Source of the DNA: Pseudocitrobacter faecalis
Lineage (GTDB): Bacteria; Pseudomonadota; Gammaproteobacteria; Enterobacterales; Enterobacteriaceae
Assembly (NCBI GenBank): GCA_003315335.1
Contig: QNRL01000005.1
Location: 186,001 to 250,000 of the forward strand
Direction: 5' to 3'
Length of the DNA stretch: 64,000 bases
Under the pieces are notes generated by a model that had not been told where the DNA came from, did no database searches, and saw nothing but the letters and a program-made list of their open reading frames with translations. Positions 55,387-64,000 of the stretch are shown here, one piece after another; the first letter of the stretch is position 1, and each line of letters starts with the position of its first letter. The translations under genes were made by a program, and so were the position numbers.

Positions 55387-56175
55387 TTATTTCAGCGTGC
55401 AGTCACCGCATTGCTGCACATCCGGCAGGCGGTAACGCTGACAGCAGGTACGGCGAACCAGCAAGCCCTCACGTGGCACGACGGTGCGCCACAGCGGGTT
55501 ATCCTGGCCGCAGGAAAGGGTTTTCGCAAAGAATAATTGTTGGCGCAGGTTGTTGACCTGTTCTTCACCCAGCACGGTTTTCATCTCACCCAGATACCAG
55601 TTAATCAGATAGCCGGTGTTGCTCCAGATAAGTTTTCCGTTAATGTCGCCCGTGGCTTCCAGAGCTTCAACAACCGGGATCAACGCCTGTTTAATCAGTG
55701 TTTCCATACGATGCGAGCCTGAAGACTGGCTGGCGCGCGTATCTTCCTGTACATCGACCCAGAAACAGGCTGCACGTCCTGTTTCATGGAATTCGACGTG
55801 GAAATGCTCCGGCGAGAGGTCAAGTGCGGCATCTTCTGTCAGCAACGCCAGCATCAGCGGCGGCACCATCAGGCCGATATACCATTGCGCCCACAACGAG
55901 ATCAGCGGCTTATTCTCCCGCGTCATGGTCGGCTGGTTACGATAGATATGATCGGAATAGAGCGCCAGCAGCGAACTGAGCTCGGTGGGCCGCATCCACT
56001 CCGCCAGGGTTTTGGCTTGTGCGGAGTGAGGCTCATCAAGTTTAAAGCATTCCAGCATATGCGGGCGCTGTTCGGCGATTTTATCGCGCACGGATTCAGC
56101 CAGCGTTCGCTCACGAGTTGGAAGCGGCGCTCGCCAGATAATATCCTCAGCAATCGGTGCGGAACGGTAAGCCAT
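55387..56175 (-). CDS. fhuF: Ferric-siderophore reductase FhuF
   Basis: A cytoplasmic [2Fe-2S] protein that reduces iron in hydroxamate siderophores. 262 residues as in E. coli (start MAYRSAPIAEDIIW). The cluster ligands are the C-terminal cysteines in RRTCCQRYRLPDVQQCGDC (C-C-x10-C-x2-C). The conserved central block RENKPLISLWAQWYIGLMVPPLMLALL is present. A Fur box lies 23 bp upstream. Confidence 0.95.
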   Translation of the reverse strand: MAYRSAPIAEDIIWRAPLPTRERTLAESVRDKIAEQRPHMLECFKLDEPHSAQAKTLAEWMRPTELSSLLALYSDHIYRNQPTMTRENKPLISLWAQWYIGLMVPPLMLALLTEDAALDLSPEHFHVEFHETGRAACFWVDVQEDTRASQSSGSHRMETLIKQALIPVVEALEATGDINGKLIWSNTGYLINWYLGEMKTVLGEEQVNNLRQQLFFAKTLSCGQDNPLWRTVVPREGLLVRRTCCQRYRLPDVQQCGDCTLK

Positions 56176-56197
56176 AGAATTCGCTGGATACAAATCT

Positions 56198-56220
56198 AAA
56201 TGATAATGATTGCCAATCCT
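56198..56220. promoter_or_regulatory. Fur box of fhuF
   Basis: AAATGATAATGATTGCCAATC matches the Fur hexamers (GATAAT GATTGC CAATC) just upstream of fhuF, known to be iron-repressed. Confidence 0.75.
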
Positions 56221-56278
56221 AGCTATAGATAAAACCGAGCGCAAGGAATTTTATGTTTCTTACGCTCGGGGTGTGAGG

Positions 56279-57343
56279 TTAGTGCTGGGGAATGGCGTCG
56301 CTGGTCAGTATATGGTTGCGGCCCAGTCGCTTGGCTTCGTAGAGGGCTTTATCCGCATTTTCCAGTGCCTTATCAATTTCTTCGCCTTCAAGTGGGGCAA
56401 TGCCAATATTGATAGTGACATTGGTCGCCACGCTGGCGTTCAGGATGTGCGGAATTTTCAGATCGTACACTTTCTGGCGGATACGCTCTGCCGCGCGTTG
56501 AGCACTATCGGCATTGCTGTTTGCCAGCAGGACAACGAACTCTTCGCCGCCGAAGCGAGTCACGATATCGCGTGAGCGCACGGCATCACGCACCGCAGCG
56601 GAAACCTGAATCAGCGCCTGATCGCCCATCATATGACCATAGTGATCGTTATAGGCCTTGAAATGGTCGATATCCAGAAGCAGGACATGATGACCTTCCG
56701 GCGCCAACGACATCAACGTGGCGAAGCGGTGCTGGAAGCCCCGGCGGTTATACAGTCCCGTTAAGGGGTCAAGCATACTTAAATCATTCAGCGTTTCCCG
56801 CTCTGCCAGCAGCTTGTGCATCAGACTCTGGGCAAAGGCATCGTTACGCTTTTCAATCAAATGCTGGATACTGATGCCGACGATCGGCAAGGCCAGGCAG
56901 AATGCCATTCTTAACCATTGTTCGTGGTCGCTGAAAAGCAGGCAGATAATAAATACCGGCAGCGAGTGCAGCAGAAACGCGACAATATTATTCGAAAAGG
57001 CGATGGTGCCGATGAACAAAACATTAAGCAGGACAACCGTTAAAAATGTCATTTCGGTCGGATACGTGCCGGGCATTTTTATCACGATGTGCCAGGCCCA
57101 TAAACAGCCGAAAATAACTGAAATAACGGGAAGAAAGATCTTTCGCTCTGCATTCAGCCAGTGCCAGAGTAACAGCACGCTACTTATGCCCAAAATTAAC
57201 GAGAGGGGAATCGTAAACGCATGAACTTTATAGATAGGATTCAATAGCGAAAATAGCGACGACACCAGATTAAGAAAAAGGAAAAGCCTCAGCGTGAGCT
57301 GATACTTTTTGCTGTGCAGAGACCGCCAGGATTGTACTGTCAT
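56279..57343 (-). CDS. Membrane-bound diguanylate cyclase (GGDEF)
   Basis: 354 residues. Six membrane helices in residues about 15-165 are followed by a short linker helix and a GGDEF domain (about 185-350): LDPLTGLYNRRGFQHRF, LLLDIDHFKAYNDHYGHMMGDQALIQV and RFGGEEFVVLL. The active-site signature is GGEEF, active in the family. RSRD five residues before it is the RxxD inhibitory site, so the enzyme should be feedback-inhibited by c-di-GMP. E. coli K-12 has no such gene between fhuF and yjjZ, so it is an insertion. Flanked by Fur-controlled genes, but no Fur box is seen for it. The sensed signal is unknown. Confidence 0.88.
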   Translation of the reverse strand: MTVQSWRSLHSKKYQLTLRLFLFLNLVSSLFSLLNPIYKVHAFTIPLSLILGISSVLLLWHWLNAERKIFLPVISVIFGCLWAWHIVIKMPGTYPTEMTFLTVVLLNVLFIGTIAFSNNIVAFLLHSLPVFIICLLFSDHEQWLRMAFCLALPIVGISIQHLIEKRNDAFAQSLMHKLLAERETLNDLSMLDPLTGLYNRRGFQHRFATLMSLAPEGHHVLLLDIDHFKAYNDHYGHMMGDQALIQVSAAVRDAVRSRDIVTRFGGEEFVVLLANSNADSAQRAAERIRQKVYDLKIPHILNASVATNVTINIGIAPLEGEEIDKALENADKALYEAKRLGRNHILTSDAIPQH

Positions 57344-57533
57344 AAGAGATCGTTATTAATCTTCTGGTAATTAAAGAAAGGTCGCCAGCTGTGAACAAAA
57401 CAAAATAAAACATGCAAGAAGTGCACGCAAACCCCAGGAATTAAGAGGGGGAAGTTTACGGTCGCACAATTTATCACCTTACAACCGTCGTGTCATTATT
57501 CGTAAGCGAAACTTATCATTTCGCGAGGTTCTC

Positions 57534-57573
57534 AAATGATAAAAATTATCATATGATATTGGTTATCATTATC
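57534..57573. promoter_or_regulatory. Tandem Fur boxes of yjjZ
   Basis: AAATGATAAAAATTATCAT (57534-57552; perfect ATGATAA/TTATCAT arms) and GATATTGGTTATCATTATC (57555-57573; 16 of 19 matches to the Fur consensus) precede yjjZ by 18 bp. Confidence 0.82.
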
Positions 57574-57591
57574 GATTTAAGAGATGAAACC

Positions 57592-57822
57592 ATGTTGATG
57601 AGAACGTTAGGCAGTGGGTGGGGCGTGCTGATCTCGGGGATGGCGACCTTTGCTCTTGGTCTGCCAGGGCTTTCGATGGACGCGTGGCGCGGAATTATTA
57701 CCGTCGGCATGCTGCTGACCTGCGTGATGATCTGGCATCGACAATGGCGTCATTACGTCTTGCTGCCGTCGTGCGTAGCACTGATAAGCGGTTTGATGCT
57801 GATTGTGATGAACGTTAAATAA
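57592..57822 (+). CDS. yjjZ: DUF1435 small membrane protein YjjZ
   Basis: 76 residues with three hydrophobic segments (SGWGVLISGMATFALGLPGL, GIITVGMLLTCVMIW, YVLLPSCVALISGLMLIVMNV), hence an inner-membrane protein. E. coli YjjZ is alike in size and in place between fhuF and the leu tRNAs. Function unknown, but the two Fur boxes imply induction by iron shortage. Start 57592, with AGAGATGAAACC before it; ATG 57598 is an alternative. Confidence 0.82.
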   Translation: MLMRTLGSGWGVLISGMATFALGLPGLSMDAWRGIITVGMLLTCVMIWHRQWRHYVLLPSCVALISGLMLIVMNVK

Positions 57823-57862
57823 GGGAATAAAGAAGAGGGAACTGCAGGATGGGAACGAGGAC

Positions 57863-57949
57863 TGGTGCGAGGGGGGGGACTTGAACCCCCACGTCCGTAA
57901 GGACACTAACACCTGAAGCTAGCGCGTCTACCAATTCCGCCACCTTCGC
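57863..57949 (-). tRNA. leuQ: tRNA-Leu (CAG), third of three
   Basis: 87 nt with encoded CCA, long variable arm, anticodon stem-loop CTAGC-TTCAGGT-GTTAG giving anticodon CAG. Last of the tandem set; E. coli order leuV-leuP-leuQ. Confidence 0.95.
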
Positions 57950-57979
57950 ACAGATATCTCGTTGTTTATATCGCCCTCG

Positions 57980-58066
57980 TGGTGCGAGGGGGGGGACTTG
58001 AACCCCCACGTCCGTAAGAACACTAACACCTGAAGCTAGCGCGTCTACCAATTCCGCCACCTTCGC
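57980..58066 (-). tRNA. leuP: tRNA-Leu (CAG), second of three
   Basis: 87 nt, same as its neighbours except in the variable arm, where TTCTTACGGA replaces TCCTTACGGA (one base change, 58019). Confidence 0.95.
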
Positions 58067-58093
58067 ACAGTGCGAGCGATATAACGTGGTTTA

Positions 58094-58180
58094 TGGTGCG
58101 AGGGGGGGGACTTGAACCCCCACGTCCGTAAGGACACTAACACCTGAAGCTAGCGCGTCTACCAATTCCGCCACCTTCGC
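58094..58180 (-). tRNA. leuV: tRNA-Leu (CAG), first of three
   Basis: 87 nt with CCA, anticodon CAG, nearest the promoter. Spacers between the three genes are 30 and 27 bp. Confidence 0.95.
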
Positions 58181-58222
58181 ATACCATCGATACCCTAAAA
58201 AGTATCGTTACCACGGAGGCGC

Positions 58223-58250
58223 ATTCTAGAGATTTTCAGCTTGACGTCAA
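58223..58250 (-). promoter_or_regulatory. Stringent-type promoter of the leu tRNA operon
   Basis: On the minus strand TTGACG (58250-58245), 16 nt, TAGAAT (58228-58223), followed by a G+C-rich discriminator GCGCCTCC, typical of ppGpp-controlled stable RNA genes. Confidence 0.88.
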
Positions 58251-58300
58251 TAGTTAATTATTGGATGTCGCGCGATTGCTGCAAAAAACGGCGATTATGC

Positions 58301-58634
58301 TGCGCCTGATGCGCTGCGCTTATCAGGCCTACGGGATTGGTAGGCCGGATAAGGCGGTACGCCGCATCCGGCAAAGGTGCCGAACTGCGCCTGATGCGCT
58401 GCGCTTACCAGGCCTACGGGATTGGTAGGCCGGATAAGGCGGTACGCCGCATCCGGCAAAGGTGCCAAACTGCGCCTGATGCGCTGCGCTTATCAGGCCT
58501 ACGGGATTGGTAGGCCGGATAAGGCGGTTACGCCGCATCCGGCAAAGGTGCCAAACTGCGCCTGATGCGCTTCGCTTATCAGGCCTACGGGATTGGTAGG
58601 CCGGATAAGGCGGTACGCCGCATCCGGCAAAGGG
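58301..58634. repeat. BIME array, four near-identical tandem copies
   Basis: Four units begin TGCGCCTGATGCGC at 58301, 58386, 58471 and 58557, with a period of 85-86 bp. Each joins CCTGATGCGCTGCGCTTATCAGG with a mirrored GCCGGATAAGGCG...CGCCGCATCCGGC. Differences are only a few bases (T to C in unit 2, an extra T in unit 3, G to T in unit 4). Confidence 0.93.
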
Positions 58635-58639
58635 TCAGC

Positions 58640-59671
58640 TTAGGCTTTCTTCGCCTGGCGGGTCATGATGGCGCGATACACCTTGAAGCGGCCGGTCTGC
58701 GCGATAACTTCGTGGAAACCAAAGGTGTCGTCGAGGATCGCCGGATACGGCAGGAAGGCGTTCGCCACAATGCGCAGTTCACCACCACTGTTTAGATGAC
58801 GCACGGCGCTACGAATCAACGTTTGCGCGGCATCAAGGCTGGTTTGCAGGCCATCGTGGAACGGCGGGTTGGAGATAATCATATCGAAGCGGCCTTTCAC
58901 TTCAGAGAAGACGTTGCTGGCAAACACATCGCCCTCAAAGCCATTGGCCGCAAGCGTTGCGCGGCTGGCTTCGACCGCAGGTGCGCTAACGTCGCACAGC
59001 GATAAACGTACTTTGGGGGAATGGCTGGCAAGCGTCGCGGCTAACACGCCCGCGCCGCAACCGACATCCAGCACTTTACCTTTGGTATGCGGCGTCAGGG
59101 TGGAGAGCAACAGTTGGCTCCCCACGTCCAGCCCATCACGGCTAAATACGCCCGGCAGCGTTTTGATGGTCAGTCCGTCGAGCTGATATTCGCCCCACTG
59201 TTTTTCTACATCAAAGGTGGTCTGTTTTTCCAGGCGACCATGGTACAGGCCACAGCGACGGGCGCTGTCGACTTTGTTCAGTGGCGCGTAATCCGCCAGC
59301 ATTTGTTCGGCGCTGCGCACGCCGCTGCGGTTTTCACCGACCACAAAAATATCGGTACCGACCGGCAGCAGTGACAGAATATTCATCAGCTGGAACTGGG
59401 CTTCCGGCTTGTTCTTCGGCCAGTAATAGATAAACGTGTCGCAGTCAGCGACATCTGACGCCTCGGCCACCAGGCTGTAGCGCACGTTCTCGCCCATCTG
59501 CGGGGCCAGCGCCTGCCAGTGGTGGAATTGCTGGGTATGCGCGCGGCTGAATGCCGTGTCGAGGCGGGCAGGCAGGTCATCCTGCAAATCTCCGGCAAAC
59601 AGAATACGGCTTTGTTCGAAATCATCACTGTGGCGCAGCAAGACTTCACTTGCCGGGGTAAAAGCAGACAT
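58640..59671 (-). CDS. rsmC: 16S rRNA m2G1207 methyltransferase RsmC
   Basis: Methylates G1207 of 16S rRNA in the assembled 30S subunit. 343 residues, as in E. coli. A degenerate N-terminal Rossmann domain (about 1-160) is followed by a SAM-binding C-terminal domain with [16 protein letters not shown] and the catalytic NPPFHDG. The 3' end sits next to the BIME array; the 5' end is divergent from holD. Confidence 0.96.
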   Translation of the reverse strand: MSAFTPASEVLLRHSDDFEQSRILFAGDLQDDLPARLDTAFSRAHTQQFHHWQALAPQMGENVRYSLVAEASDVADCDTFIYYWPKNKPEAQFQLMNILSLLPVGTDIFVVGENRSGVRSAEQMLADYAPLNKVDSARRCGLYHGRLEKQTTFDVEKQWGEYQLDGLTIKTLPGVFSRDGLDVGSQLLLSTLTPHTKGKVLDVGCGAGVLAATLASHSPKVRLSLCDVSAPAVEASRATLAANGFEGDVFASNVFSEVKGRFDMIISNPPFHDGLQTSLDAAQTLIRSAVRHLNSGGELRIVANAFLPYPAILDDTFGFHEVIAQTGRFKVYRAIMTRQAKKA

Positions 59672-59792
59672 GAAAAGCTCCTTCGTTAAACGTGGCGGCG
59701 ATTATACACTGTTGTTTACGCGCGAGCGCGTAATTGGCGCACTTTCGCTGAGTTTGCTATATTTGCGCCCTTGATAGACAGGAGCGTTTTAC

Positions 59793-60230
59793 ATGACTTC
59801 CCGGCGAGACTGGCAATTACAACAGTTGGGCATCACCCAGTGGTCACTTAGGCGCCCGGCGGCGCTGCAGGGAGAGATCGCGATTTCGCTCCCTGAGCAC
59901 ATCCAACTTGTGATGGTTGCTGATGATCTGCCGTTGCTGACGGAACCGCTGATTATTGATGTACTGCGCGCGTTGCAGCTTACGCCAGACCGCGTCCTGC
60001 AACTTACGCCTGAAAAAGTGGCAATGCTACCGCAGGGAAAACGCTGCAACTGCTGGCGTCTTGGCAATGATGAGCCCGTCTCGCTGGAAGGGGCTCAGGT
60101 CTCAACGCCTGCCTTTAACGAATTAAAAGCCAGCGCGCCAGCACGCGCCGCGCTTTGGCAACAAATTTGCGCACATGAACACGATTTCTACCCTCAGCAC
60201 GACCGATCTCCCCGCAGCCTGGCAGATTGA
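59793..60230 (+). CDS. holD: DNA polymerase III psi subunit HolD
   Basis: Bridges the chi subunit (and SSB) to the clamp loader. 145 residues (E. coli 137), starting MTSRRDWQLQQLGITQWSLRRP, the conserved tau/gamma-binding region. The middle includes DVLRALQLTPDRVLQLTPEKVAMLPQG. It overlaps rimI by 56 bp, more than in E. coli, because its stop lies further on. Confidence 0.95.
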   Translation: MTSRRDWQLQQLGITQWSLRRPAALQGEIAISLPEHIQLVMVADDLPLLTEPLIIDVLRALQLTPDRVLQLTPEKVAMLPQGKRCNCWRLGNDEPVSLEGAQVSTPAFNELKASAPARAALWQQICAHEHDFYPQHDRSPRSLAD

Positions 60231-60621
60231 AAAACGCGCCCACGCTTTTCCGTGGAGTGAAAAAACCTTTGCCAGTAACCAGGGTGAACGTTATCTGAAT
60301 CTGAAGTTAACCGTTGGCGATGAGCTGGCTGCTTTCGCTATCACTCAGGTGGTGCTGGACGAAGCGACGCTATTTAATATTGCCGTCGATCCCGCTTATC
60401 AACGTCGCGGGCTGGGACGTGAGTTACTTGAACACGTCATTGATGAAGTCGAAAAGCGGGGCGTCGCAACGCTATGGCTGGAAGTGCGCGCCTCGAATGC
60501 GCCTGCCATTGCGCTCTATGAAAGCTTAGGTTTTAACGAAGCGACGATTCGCCGCAATTACTACCCGACAGTTGACGGGCATGAAGATGCGATAGTGATG
60601 GCATTACCCTTAAGCATGTAA
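60175..60621 (+). CDS. rimI: Ribosomal protein S18 alanine N-acetyltransferase RimI
   Basis: Acetylates the N-terminal alanine of S18 (bS18). 148 residues as in E. coli; GNAT fold with FNIAVDPAYQRRGLGRELLEHVIDEVEKRGVATLWLEVRASNAPAIALYESLGF, where QRRGLG binds acetyl-CoA. It starts inside holD and is followed 18 bp later by yjjG. Confidence 0.96.
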   Translation: MNTISTLSTTDLPAAWQIEKRAHAFPWSEKTFASNQGERYLNLKLTVGDELAAFAITQVVLDEATLFNIAVDPAYQRRGLGRELLEHVIDEVEKRGVATLWLEVRASNAPAIALYESLGFNEATIRRNYYPTVDGHEDAIVMALPLSM

Positions 60622-60639
60622 GTAAAACAAGGTGATACG

Positions 60640-61317
60640 ATGAAGTGGGACTGGATTTTCTTTGACGCCGATGAAACGTTGTTTACGTTTGATTCTTTCA
60701 GCGGCTTACAGCGGATGTTTCTCGACTATAGCGTGACCTTTACCGCCGAAGATTTTCAGGACTACCAGGCCGTGAATAAGCCGTTGTGGGTGGATTACCA
60801 GAATGGGGCGATCACCTCGTTACAGCTTCAGCGTCAGCGCTTTGTTGGCTGGGGTGAGCAGCTAAACGTGCCGCCGGAAGAGTTGAACGACGCGTTTATG
60901 AATGCGATGGCTGAAATCTGTGCACCGTTGCCGGGCGCGGCATCGCTTATCAGCGCGCTGGAAGGCAAGGTAAAAATGGGGATCATCACCAATGGCTTTA
61001 CGTCGTTGCAGCAGATTCGCCTTGAGCGCACCGGTTTTCGCGATCACTTTGATTTACTGATTATTTCTGAAGAGGTTGGCGTCGCTAAACCTGACCGTCG
61101 CATTTTTGATCACGCGCGGGAGTTAGCCGGGAACCCGGATCCTTCACGCATATTAATGGTCGGTGATACCGCCGCGTCGGATATTCTCGGCGGCATGAAC
61201 GCAGGCTGGTCGACCTGCTGGCTGAATGCGCATCAGCAGCCGCTGCCGGAAGGTATTAAACCCGACTATACCGTTTCGTCATTAAGCGAACTGGAGTTAC
61301 TCCTGTGTAAACAGTGA
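60640..61317 (+). CDS. yjjG: Pyrimidine/non-canonical nucleotide 5'-phosphatase YjjG
   Basis: A HAD-family house-cleaning nucleotidase (UMP, dUMP, dTMP and base analogues in E. coli). 225 residues. Motif I FFDADETL with nucleophile D9 and D11, motif II ITNGF, motif III lysine in [13 protein letters not shown], and motif [14 protein letters not shown]. Operon with holD and rimI. Confidence 0.95.
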   Translation: MKWDWIFFDADETLFTFDSFSGLQRMFLDYSVTFTAEDFQDYQAVNKPLWVDYQNGAITSLQLQRQRFVGWGEQLNVPPEELNDAFMNAMAEICAPLPGAASLISALEGKVKMGIITNGFTSLQQIRLERTGFRDHFDLLIISEEVGVAKPDRRIFDHARELAGNPDPSRILMVGDTAASDILGGMNAGWSTCWLNAHQQPLPEGIKPDYTVSSLSELELLLCKQ

Positions 61318-61408
61318 TTGCCTGTCCCCCTTTGATGGGTAAAATAGCCGCAATTTTTCGTATTTAACGTGCGCAGCGCTTTGCTGCGCCTGGAAAGAAG
61401 ATCCCATT

Positions 61409-62998
61409 ATGACGTTGTCTCCTTATTTGCAAGAGGTGGCGAAGCGCCGCACTTTTGCCATTATTTCCCACCCGGATGCCGGTAAAACAACAATTACCGA
61501 AAAGGTTCTCCTGTTCGGACAGGCGATCCAGACTGCGGGTACGGTAAAAGGCCGTGGCTCCAGCCAGCACGCGAAATCTGACTGGATGGAGATGGAAAAA
61601 CAGCGTGGTATCTCAATCACCACGTCCGTGATGCAGTTCCCGTATCACGATTGCCTGGTAAACCTGCTGGACACCCCGGGGCACGAAGACTTCTCGGAAG
61701 ATACCTATCGTACCCTGACGGCCGTCGACTGCTGTTTGATGGTCATCGATGCCGCGAAAGGTGTAGAAGATCGTACCCGTAAGTTGATGGAAGTGACCCG
61801 TCTGCGCGATACGCCGATCCTCACTTTTATGAACAAACTCGACCGTGACATCCGCGATCCTATGGAACTGCTGGATGAAGTGGAAAACGAGCTCAAAATT
61901 GGCTGTGCGCCAATTACCTGGCCTATCGGCTGCGGCAAGCTGTTCAAAGGTGTTTACCATCTCTATAAAGATGAAACCTATCTTTATCAGACCGGTAAAG
62001 GTCACACCATTCAGGACGTGCGCATCGTTAAGGGATTGAATAACCCGGAACTTGACGCCGCTGTTGGTGAAGATCTGGCGCAGCAGTTGCGCGATGAGCT
62101 GGAACTGGTGCAGGGTGCCTCGAACGAGTTCGATAAGGATCTGTTCCTGGCCGGTGAAATCACGCCGGTATTCTTCGGGACAGCGTTGGGTAACTTCGGT
62201 GTGGATCACATGCTGGATGGCCTGGTGGAGTGGGCGCCAGCGCCGATGCCGCGTAAAACTGACACTCGTGAAGTGGTTGCTGCGGAAGAGAAATTCTCTG
62301 GCTTCGTCTTCAAGATTCAGGCCAACATGGACCCGAAACACCGTGACCGCGTGGCGTTTATGCGCGTCGTTTCTGGTAAATATGAGAAGGGTATGAAGCT
62401 GCGCCAGGTGCGTATTGGTAAAGACGTGGTCATTTCCGACGCGCTGACCTTTATGGCGGGCGACCGTTCTCACGTAGAGGAAGCCTATCCGGGCGACATC
62501 ATCGGTCTGCATAATCACGGTACGATCCAGATCGGCGACACCTTTACCCAGGGCGAGATGATGAAGTTCACCGGCATTCCGAACTTCGCGCCGGAACTGT
62601 TCCGTCGTATTCGCCTGCGCGATCCGCTGAAGCAGAAACAGCTGCTTAAAGGGCTGGTACAGCTTTCCGAAGAGGGGGCGGTGCAGGTGTTCCGTCCGAT
62701 TGCCAACAACGACTTGATCGTGGGGGCGGTCGGCGTACTGCAGTTCGACGTGGTTGTGGCGCGTTTGAAAAGCGAATACAACGTTGAAGCGATTTACGAA
62801 TCGGTAAACGTCGCGACCGCCCGCTGGGTGGAAGGCAAAGACGTCAAGAAATTCGAAGAATTTAAACGGAAGAACGAAGTTCAACTGGCGCTGGATGGCG
62901 GCGATAACCTGACCTATATCGCACCAACCATGGTTAACCTGAACCTGACACAGGAACGTTACCCTGATGTCGAGTTCCGTAAAACTCGCGAGCATTAA
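61409..62998 (+). CDS. prfC: Peptide chain release factor RF3 PrfC
   Basis: A GTPase that recycles RF1/RF2 after termination. 529 residues as in E. coli. The G domain has G1 SHPDAGKTT (20-28), G3 DTPGHEDF and G4 NKLD, followed by translation-factor domain II and the RF3 C-terminal domain ([30 protein letters not shown]). AAGAAGATCCC upstream gives a modest ribosome-binding site. A strong terminator follows. Confidence 0.97.
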   Translation: MTLSPYLQEVAKRRTFAIISHPDAGKTTITEKVLLFGQAIQTAGTVKGRGSSQHAKSDWMEMEKQRGISITTSVMQFPYHDCLVNLLDTPGHEDFSEDTYRTLTAVDCCLMVIDAAKGVEDRTRKLMEVTRLRDTPILTFMNKLDRDIRDPMELLDEVENELKIGCAPITWPIGCGKLFKGVYHLYKDETYLYQTGKGHTIQDVRIVKGLNNPELDAAVGEDLAQQLRDELELVQGASNEFDKDLFLAGEITPVFFGTALGNFGVDHMLDGLVEWAPAPMPRKTDTREVVAAEEKFSGFVFKIQANMDPKHRDRVAFMRVVSGKYEKGMKLRQVRIGKDVVISDALTFMAGDRSHVEEAYPGDIIGLHNHGTIQIGDTFTQGEMMKFTGIPNFAPELFRRIRLRDPLKQKQLLKGLVQLSEEGAVQVFRPIANNDLIVGAVGVLQFDVVVARLKSEYNVEAIYESVNVATARWVEGKDVKKFEEFKRKNEVQLALDGGDNLTYIAPTMVNLNLTQERYPDVEFRKTREH

Positions 62999-63005
62999 TC
63001 CCCCC

Positions 63006-63040
63006 GGAAGCACGGCCAGCGCCGTGCTTCCGCATTTTTA
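63006..63040 (+). terminator. Terminator of prfC
   Basis: GGAAGCACGGC (63006-63016) pairs perfectly with GCCGTGCTTCC (63021-63031) around CAGC, then CGCATTTTTAG. Confidence 0.92.
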
Positions 63041-63042
63041 GC

Positions 63043-63329
63043 CTCTCTTTTTTCCGCTGCGGAAAGTTCTTAATTGCACCCCCATCTCATCCGTTTTGCT
63101 GGTTTTTTAGTCAATTGCACCTGCAAGCTGCCGAGAGTGTTCTATATTTAACAGAGTGATGAGCGAGTTGCTGGTTTAATGCACTTTGTTATTTATGAAT
63201 CTTAGCGCATTAACCCATCAAATATACTCATCGCGGTATTAATAACCTAAAACGGGACGGATGTCGTCCTCAGCAGCATAACGGCCACTGTGTCGGGTGC
63301 TCAAAAACCGGGCAATACAAGGAGAAATA
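63043..63329 (+). promoter_or_regulatory. osmY upstream region
   Basis: 287 bp with no gene. It should hold the RpoS-, CRP- and H-NS-responsive osmY promoter. Candidate -10 elements are TATATT (63143-63148) and TATACT (63224-63229); I cannot choose between them by eye. Confidence 0.45.
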
Positions 63330-63923
63330 ATGATGACTAAGATGAAAATGGGAAAAACGTTGCTGGCCGTCATTCTGGGCTCTGCGGTGATGAGCGGTTC
63401 TGCAATGGCTGAAAGCAATGCGGCCTCTGAAGCAGGACAGAAAGTTGACAGTTCGATGAATAAAGTCGGCAACTTCATGGATGACAGCGCTATCACGGCG
63501 AAAGTGAAAGCGGCGCTGGTCGATCATGATGCGATTAAAAGTACCGATATTTCGGTGAAAACTGAAAATAAAGTGGTGATCTTAAGCGGTACAGTCGACA
63601 ACCAGTCTCAATCCGATCAGGCGACTTCCCTGGCGAAAGGGGTTGAGGGCGTGAGCAGTGTCGAAAACAAATTGACCATCCGTGAAGGTAAAGCCGACAG
63701 CATGAAGGGTTACGCGGGTGATGCGGCTACGACCAGTGAAGTGAAGGCCAAACTGCTGGCTGATGACATCGTACCGTCACGCAAAGTGAAAGTTGAAACC
63801 ACCGATGGCGTTGTGACGCTGACCGGTACGGTTGACTCCAAAGCGCAGGTGGAACGCGCTGAAAGTATCGCCAAAGCCATTGACGGCGTGAAAAGCGTAG
63901 AAAACGACCTGAAAACGCCGTAA
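63330..63923 (+). CDS. osmY: Osmotically induced periplasmic protein OsmY
   Basis: A RpoS-dependent periplasmic protein induced by high osmolarity, thought to act as a chaperone-like membrane guard. 197 residues (E. coli 201). A signal peptide ([21 protein letters not shown]) is followed by two BON domains (about 45-115 and 125-195), both with the pattern [35 protein letters not shown] and [39 protein letters not shown] upstream; either of two adjacent ATGs (63330, 63333) may be used. Confidence 0.95.
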   Translation: MMTKMKMGKTLLAVILGSAVMSGSAMAESNAASEAGQKVDSSMNKVGNFMDDSAITAKVKAALVDHDAIKSTDISVKTENKVVILSGTVDNQSQSDQATSLAKGVEGVSSVENKLTIREGKADSMKGYAGDAATTSEVKAKLLADDIVPSRKVKVETTDGVVTLTGTVDSKAQVERAESIAKAIDGVKSVENDLKTP

Positions 63924-64000
63924 GGAACGTTCAGGAAAATATTGATGCACTTTTAATTTTTTAATATCGCTGGTGTCGCCTGAGTGCGTTGAGAAGCGGT

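Noticed and set aside
57815-58060. Open frame reading through leuQ and leuP
   Set aside because: The protein is a direct repeat made by the tRNA genes (MAELVDALASGVSVLTDVGV), not a gene.
58301-58634. Regularly spaced repeats considered as CRISPR
   Set aside because: Units are contiguous BIMEs with no unique spacers, and no cas genes are present.
61613-63013. 466-residue open frame antisense to prfC
   Set aside because: A shadow of highly biased codon use in prfC; no ribosome-binding site.

Overview
The window is chromosomal DNA from an enterobacterium of the Citrobacter/Enterobacter/Salmonella/Escherichia group. Gene order follows the E. coli interval yjiR/yjiS - yjiN - symE/hsd - yjiA/yjiX - btsT - hpa - tsr - opgB - yjjA - dnaC/dnaT - yjjB/yjjP - yjjQ/bglJ - fhuF - leu tRNAs - rsmC - holD - rimI - yjjG - prfC - osmY, with accessory genes set into it. 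Most genes match their E. coli counterparts in length and motifs. The genus cannot be fixed from sequence alone. BIME/REP palindromes, a second short GC-rich repeat (CCCTCACCC...CCCTCTCCC) and one ERIC-type element fill many gaps.

Region 1 (1-9.7 kb): the start of a second tryptophanyl-tRNA synthetase gene, preceded by a Trp-Trp leader peptide and a set of mutually exclusive RNA hairpins; a small exported or anchored protein; the MocR-type regulator yjiR with an octamer operator array; yjiS; a MarR-HlyD-DUF2955 efflux operon; and a carbohydrate locus (GH67-like protein, a jelly-roll/helical protein and a GH105 hydrolase).

Region 2 (9.8-25 kb): yjiN, an Rpn-type nuclease, a succinate-semialdehyde-type dehydrogenase and an AraC/LysE pair. 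Then comes the immigration control region: SOS-controlled symE/symR, a type IB (EcoAI-like) hsdRMS operon, and a DUF262-DUF1524 (GmrSD-type) nuclease where E. coli has mrr. yjiA and yjiX follow.

Region 3 (25-44 kb): the pyruvate transporter gene btsT with a BtsR repeat array and a CRP site; the complete 4-hydroxyphenylacetate/homoprotocatechuate pathway (hpaR divergent from hpaGEDFHIXABC), which takes 4-HPA to pyruvate and succinate semialdehyde; a FidL/MarT-like membrane regulator pair; an orphan LuxR regulator; a DpkA-type imine reductase; and tsr with a sigma-28 promoter. Pyruvate uptake (btsT) and a succinate-semialdehyde-type dehydrogenase (12.4 kb) lie near the pathway that yields those products, but a functional link is inference.

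Region 4 (44-64 kb): opgB, whose C-terminus is supplied by a repeat; yjjA; the primosome genes dnaTC; the yjjPB transporter; an inserted pobA; yjjQ-bglJ; a YbaK-type editing protein; an orphan PTS EIIC under a 29-bp perfect palindrome; Fur-controlled fhuF and yjjZ around a diguanylate cyclase; three tandem tRNA-Leu(CAG) genes with a stringent-type promoter; a four-copy BIME array; and rsmC, holD-rimI-yjjG, prfC and osmY. I see no prophage, transposase, CRISPR array or integrase. The least-described features are the trpS2 leader, the carbohydrate locus, and the palindrome-controlled lone EIIC.
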